DNA of 63,372 bases from Pelosinus propionicus DSM 13327. Its GTDB lineage: Bacteria > Bacillota > Negativicutes > DSM-13327. The DNA is taken from contig NZ_FOTS01000030.1 in assembly GCF_900114615.1 (NCBI RefSeq), forward strand, positions 1 through 63,372, in the 5' to 3' direction. Positions 61,768-63,372 of this stretch are shown here, piece by piece. Each line of letters begins with the position of its first letter. The stretch's first letter is position 1. A program made the position numbers and the translations under genes. The notes beneath the pieces were generated by a model. That model ran no database searches, was not told the origin of the DNA, and saw only the letters and a list, made by a program, of their open reading frames with translations.

Positions 61768-62852
61768 TAACGACAGAAATCTTAGTCATAGGAGCTGGCC
61801 CGGCTGGATTAATGGCTGCCATTCATGCTGCAGAGGCTGGTGCAAAGGTATTGCTTGTTGAACGGGCGGATCGTTTAGGTGGTCAGTTAATTAAACAAAC
61901 TCATAAATTTTTTGGTTCGAAGGCAGAATTTGCTGGTGAGCGTGGAATGGATATAGCTGAAAAATTAATCAGCCAGAGTTCAGATATTTCAGGTATTACC
62001 ATTTGGAAGAATGCTGTAGTACTGGGAATCTATCCAGATGGAGTAGTTACGGTTTCCCATGAAGGTGAATTTTGCACGGTCAGACCTAAAAAAATTATTA
62101 TCGCAACTGGTGCTTCTGAGAAAACCATGGCTTTTCCTAATAATGATTTGCCAGGTATTTATGGCGCAGGGGCAGTTCAAACCTTAATGAATGTGCATGG
62201 AGTAATACCAGCAAAAAGAATACTGATGATTGGTGCTGGCAATATTGGTGTAATTGTAGCCTATCAATTACTGCAGGCAGGTGTTGAAGTTGCAGGCATT
62301 GTAGAAGCGGCACCACAAGTAGGAGGTTATCGTGTTCATGCGGCTAAGCTGCAGCGTCATGGTGTACCCATTTATACATCTCATTCGATACAATCAGCCC
62401 ATGGTGACTCCTGCTTAGAAGGTGTTACGATTTGCCAACTAGACGAACAATGGCAGCCGATTGCGGGAAGTGAACAATATATTGCTGTCGATGGGCTCTG
62501 TTTGGCTGTTGGCCTAAGCCCCTTGACAGAGCTGTTGTGGCAGGCAAATTGTGAAATGAAGTTTGCAGCAGAATTAGGTGGTTATGTACCAATGCGTGAT
62601 GCCAACATGAAAACAACACATGAAGATATTTATGTAGCTGGTGATGTCTCAGGAGTCGAAGAAGCTTCGGCCGCCATGGTCGAAGGGAAATTAGCAGGAT
62701 TATATGTTGCTTCCGTCTTAGGACATAAAAAGGATTCGTTTACAGATGAGTTTCAGATTGCTAAGTCACAACTGAGTGCTCTGCGCTCTGGTCCAGCAAG
62801 TGTGAAGATTTGCACGGGACTTAGCAAAGTTGTTTTAGAGGAGGTTGGATAA
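61764..62852 (+). CDS. FAD/NAD(P)-binding oxidoreductase, HcnB-like but short
   Basis: A 362-residue two-dinucleotide-domain flavoprotein: VIGAGPAGLMAAIHAAEAGA at the N-terminus for FAD, LMIGAGNIGVIVAYQLL in the middle for NAD(P), and DIYVAGDVSGVEEASAAMVEG at the end. It lacks the C-terminal [2Fe-2S] cysteine domain of full HcnB (about 460 residues). The next small gene seems to provide a ferredoxin in its place. ATGA overlap with the upstream gene shows coupling. Confidence 0.88.
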   Translation: MITTEILVIGAGPAGLMAAIHAAEAGAKVLLVERADRLGGQLIKQTHKFFGSKAEFAGERGMDIAEKLISQSSDISGITIWKNAVVLGIYPDGVVTVSHEGEFCTVRPKKIIIATGASEKTMAFPNNDLPGIYGAGAVQTLMNVHGVIPAKRILMIGAGNIGVIVAYQLLQAGVEVAGIVEAAPQVGGYRVHAAKLQRHGVPIYTSHSIQSAHGDSCLEGVTICQLDEQWQPIAGSEQYIAVDGLCLAVGLSPLTELLWQANCEMKFAAELGGYVPMRDANMKTTHEDIYVAGDVSGVEEASAAMVEGKLAGLYVASVLGHKKDSFTDEFQIAKSQLSALRSGPASVKICTGLSKVVLEEVG

Positions 62853-62853
62853 A

Positions 62854-63309
62854 ATGCCGTCACAAGAGCGCTTTGCGAAAGGTCCAATCGCTTTATTCGA
62901 ATGTATGCAGCAAATTCCCTGTAATCCTTGTGCTGATGCTTGTCCGCGGGGGGCTATTACCGTAAAGGAAATTAATGATTGTCCTTCTTTAAATGAAGAA
63001 CTTTGCAATGGCTGTGGAGTATGTATGACTCACTGCCCTGGGTTGTCTATTTTTGTTGTTGACTATACGTATGGAAAAGATGCGGCCTTAGTTAAAATTC
63101 CCTATGAATTTTCTCCTTTGCCGGAGGCGAAAACCGTTGTTGATGCTTTAAATCGACAAGGCCAATGGATCGGTACCGCCCAGGTCATTCGGGTGCAAAC
63201 CTCACCAAATAAAACAAATATTATTTGGTTGTCTGTGCCTCGGGAATTAGCTATGGAGGTACGCAGCATTCGCCTAAGAAAGCAATCTGGTAATATGTCA
63301 AGCCCATAA
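62854..63309 (+). CDS. 4Fe-4S ferredoxin-like subunit of the redox operon
   Basis: A 151-residue protein with cysteine sets CNPCADACP and CNGCGVCMTHCP, enough for two [4Fe-4S] clusters. After about residue 75 comes an unassigned domain (VKIPYEFSPLPEAKTVVDAL). Such ferredoxins follow the short HcnB-like gene in amino-acid oxidation operons of anaerobes. ATG at 62854 follows AGAGGAGG by eight bases; a TTG at 62845 is possible. The flavin catalytic (HcnC/DadA-like) subunit is expected just past the window. Bases 63310-63372 show no gene start. Confidence 0.85.
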   Translation: MPSQERFAKGPIALFECMQQIPCNPCADACPRGAITVKEINDCPSLNEELCNGCGVCMTHCPGLSIFVVDYTYGKDAALVKIPYEFSPLPEAKTVVDALNRQGQWIGTAQVIRVQTSPNKTNIIWLSVPRELAMEVRSIRLRKQSGNMSSP

Positions 63310-63372
63310 AAAATAAGTTTTGTAAGTAATCCGCAAAAAATGGGTGCACTAAACAAGCCTCTTCTTCAAGCC

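Noticed and set aside
1-63372. tRNA or rRNA genes
   Set aside because: No cloverleaf-type sequences with the T-loop GGTTCRA pattern in context, and no rRNA blocks, were seen by eye.

Overview
The window looks like chromosome from a diderm, anaerobic, low-GC Firmicute of the class Negativicutes, plausibly a Sporomusaceae (Pelosinus-like) strain. Firmicute traits are a T-box leader, SufU, Bacillus-type xyl operators, strong GGAGG ribosome sites and A+T-rich codon use. Outer-membrane traits are a TonB protein, an RND tripartite-type efflux pair and an AsmA-like protein. Anaerobic traits are a four-subunit 2-oxoacid:ferredoxin oxidoreductase, several radical SAM enzymes and a sigma-54 amino-acid-type redox operon. 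The taxon is inferred from gene content; no rRNA or tRNA gene is visible.

Layout. 1-343: end of an IS1182-type insertion sequence. 375-9891: Bcr/CflA exporter, a membrane protein behind a TetR-like operator, a decayed histidine-kinase tail, an unusual two-gene ABC system with a very large coiled extracytoplasmic part, a SplB-like radical SAM protein, a zinc-ribbon membrane protein, a flavin reductase, and two cell-wall proteins (3D domain, amidase). 10032-18244: complete xylose regulon (ROK regulator, three xylO-type operators, xylB, xylA, xylFGH). 18378-19961: AsmA-like protein on the minus strand. 20304-28176: iron-uptake region with Fur-like boxes, tonB, FTR1 permease, P19, a membrane-DUF2318 protein, a MacB/LolCDE-like ABC transporter and a His-rich FMN-binding lipoprotein. 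28233-33083: lipoprotein, Gfo/Idh oxidoreductase and korDABC, with two kinds of palindromic repeat. 33247-38267: sufCBDSU. 38347-43080: polysaccharide deacetylase, a long structured palindromic element, M29 aminopeptidase, small or decayed genes, YczE-like protein and a glucosaminidase. 43206-47746: RND efflux pair behind the same TetR-like operator seen near 1720. 47893-51553: TPP riboswitch and thiD-cytX-thiM-thiE. 51727-57143: msrB, sfsA, radical SAM protein, secreted lipase-like protein and an exported PepF-type peptidase. 57270-59479: isoleucine T-box, ilvA and an AlaX-type editing protein. 59544-63309: sigma-54 activator, its probable binding sites, a consensus -24/-12 promoter and the first three genes of a split HcnABC / hydroxyproline-dehydrogenase-like operon that runs off the window.

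How the parts work together. The xylose block forms a substrate-induced regulon: uptake, isomerisation and phosphorylation under one regulator. The iron block joins periplasmic iron capture, a two-REGAE permease and a possible flavin or cysteine redox relay. The thiamine block is a salvage pathway under TPP control. The strongest candidates for something undescribed are the iron cluster that ends in a covalent-FMN lipoprotein, the ABC system at 2783-5931, the nested 163-nt palindrome at 39268-39430, and the sigma-54 module with paired GTGTCAAT..TGACRC sites.
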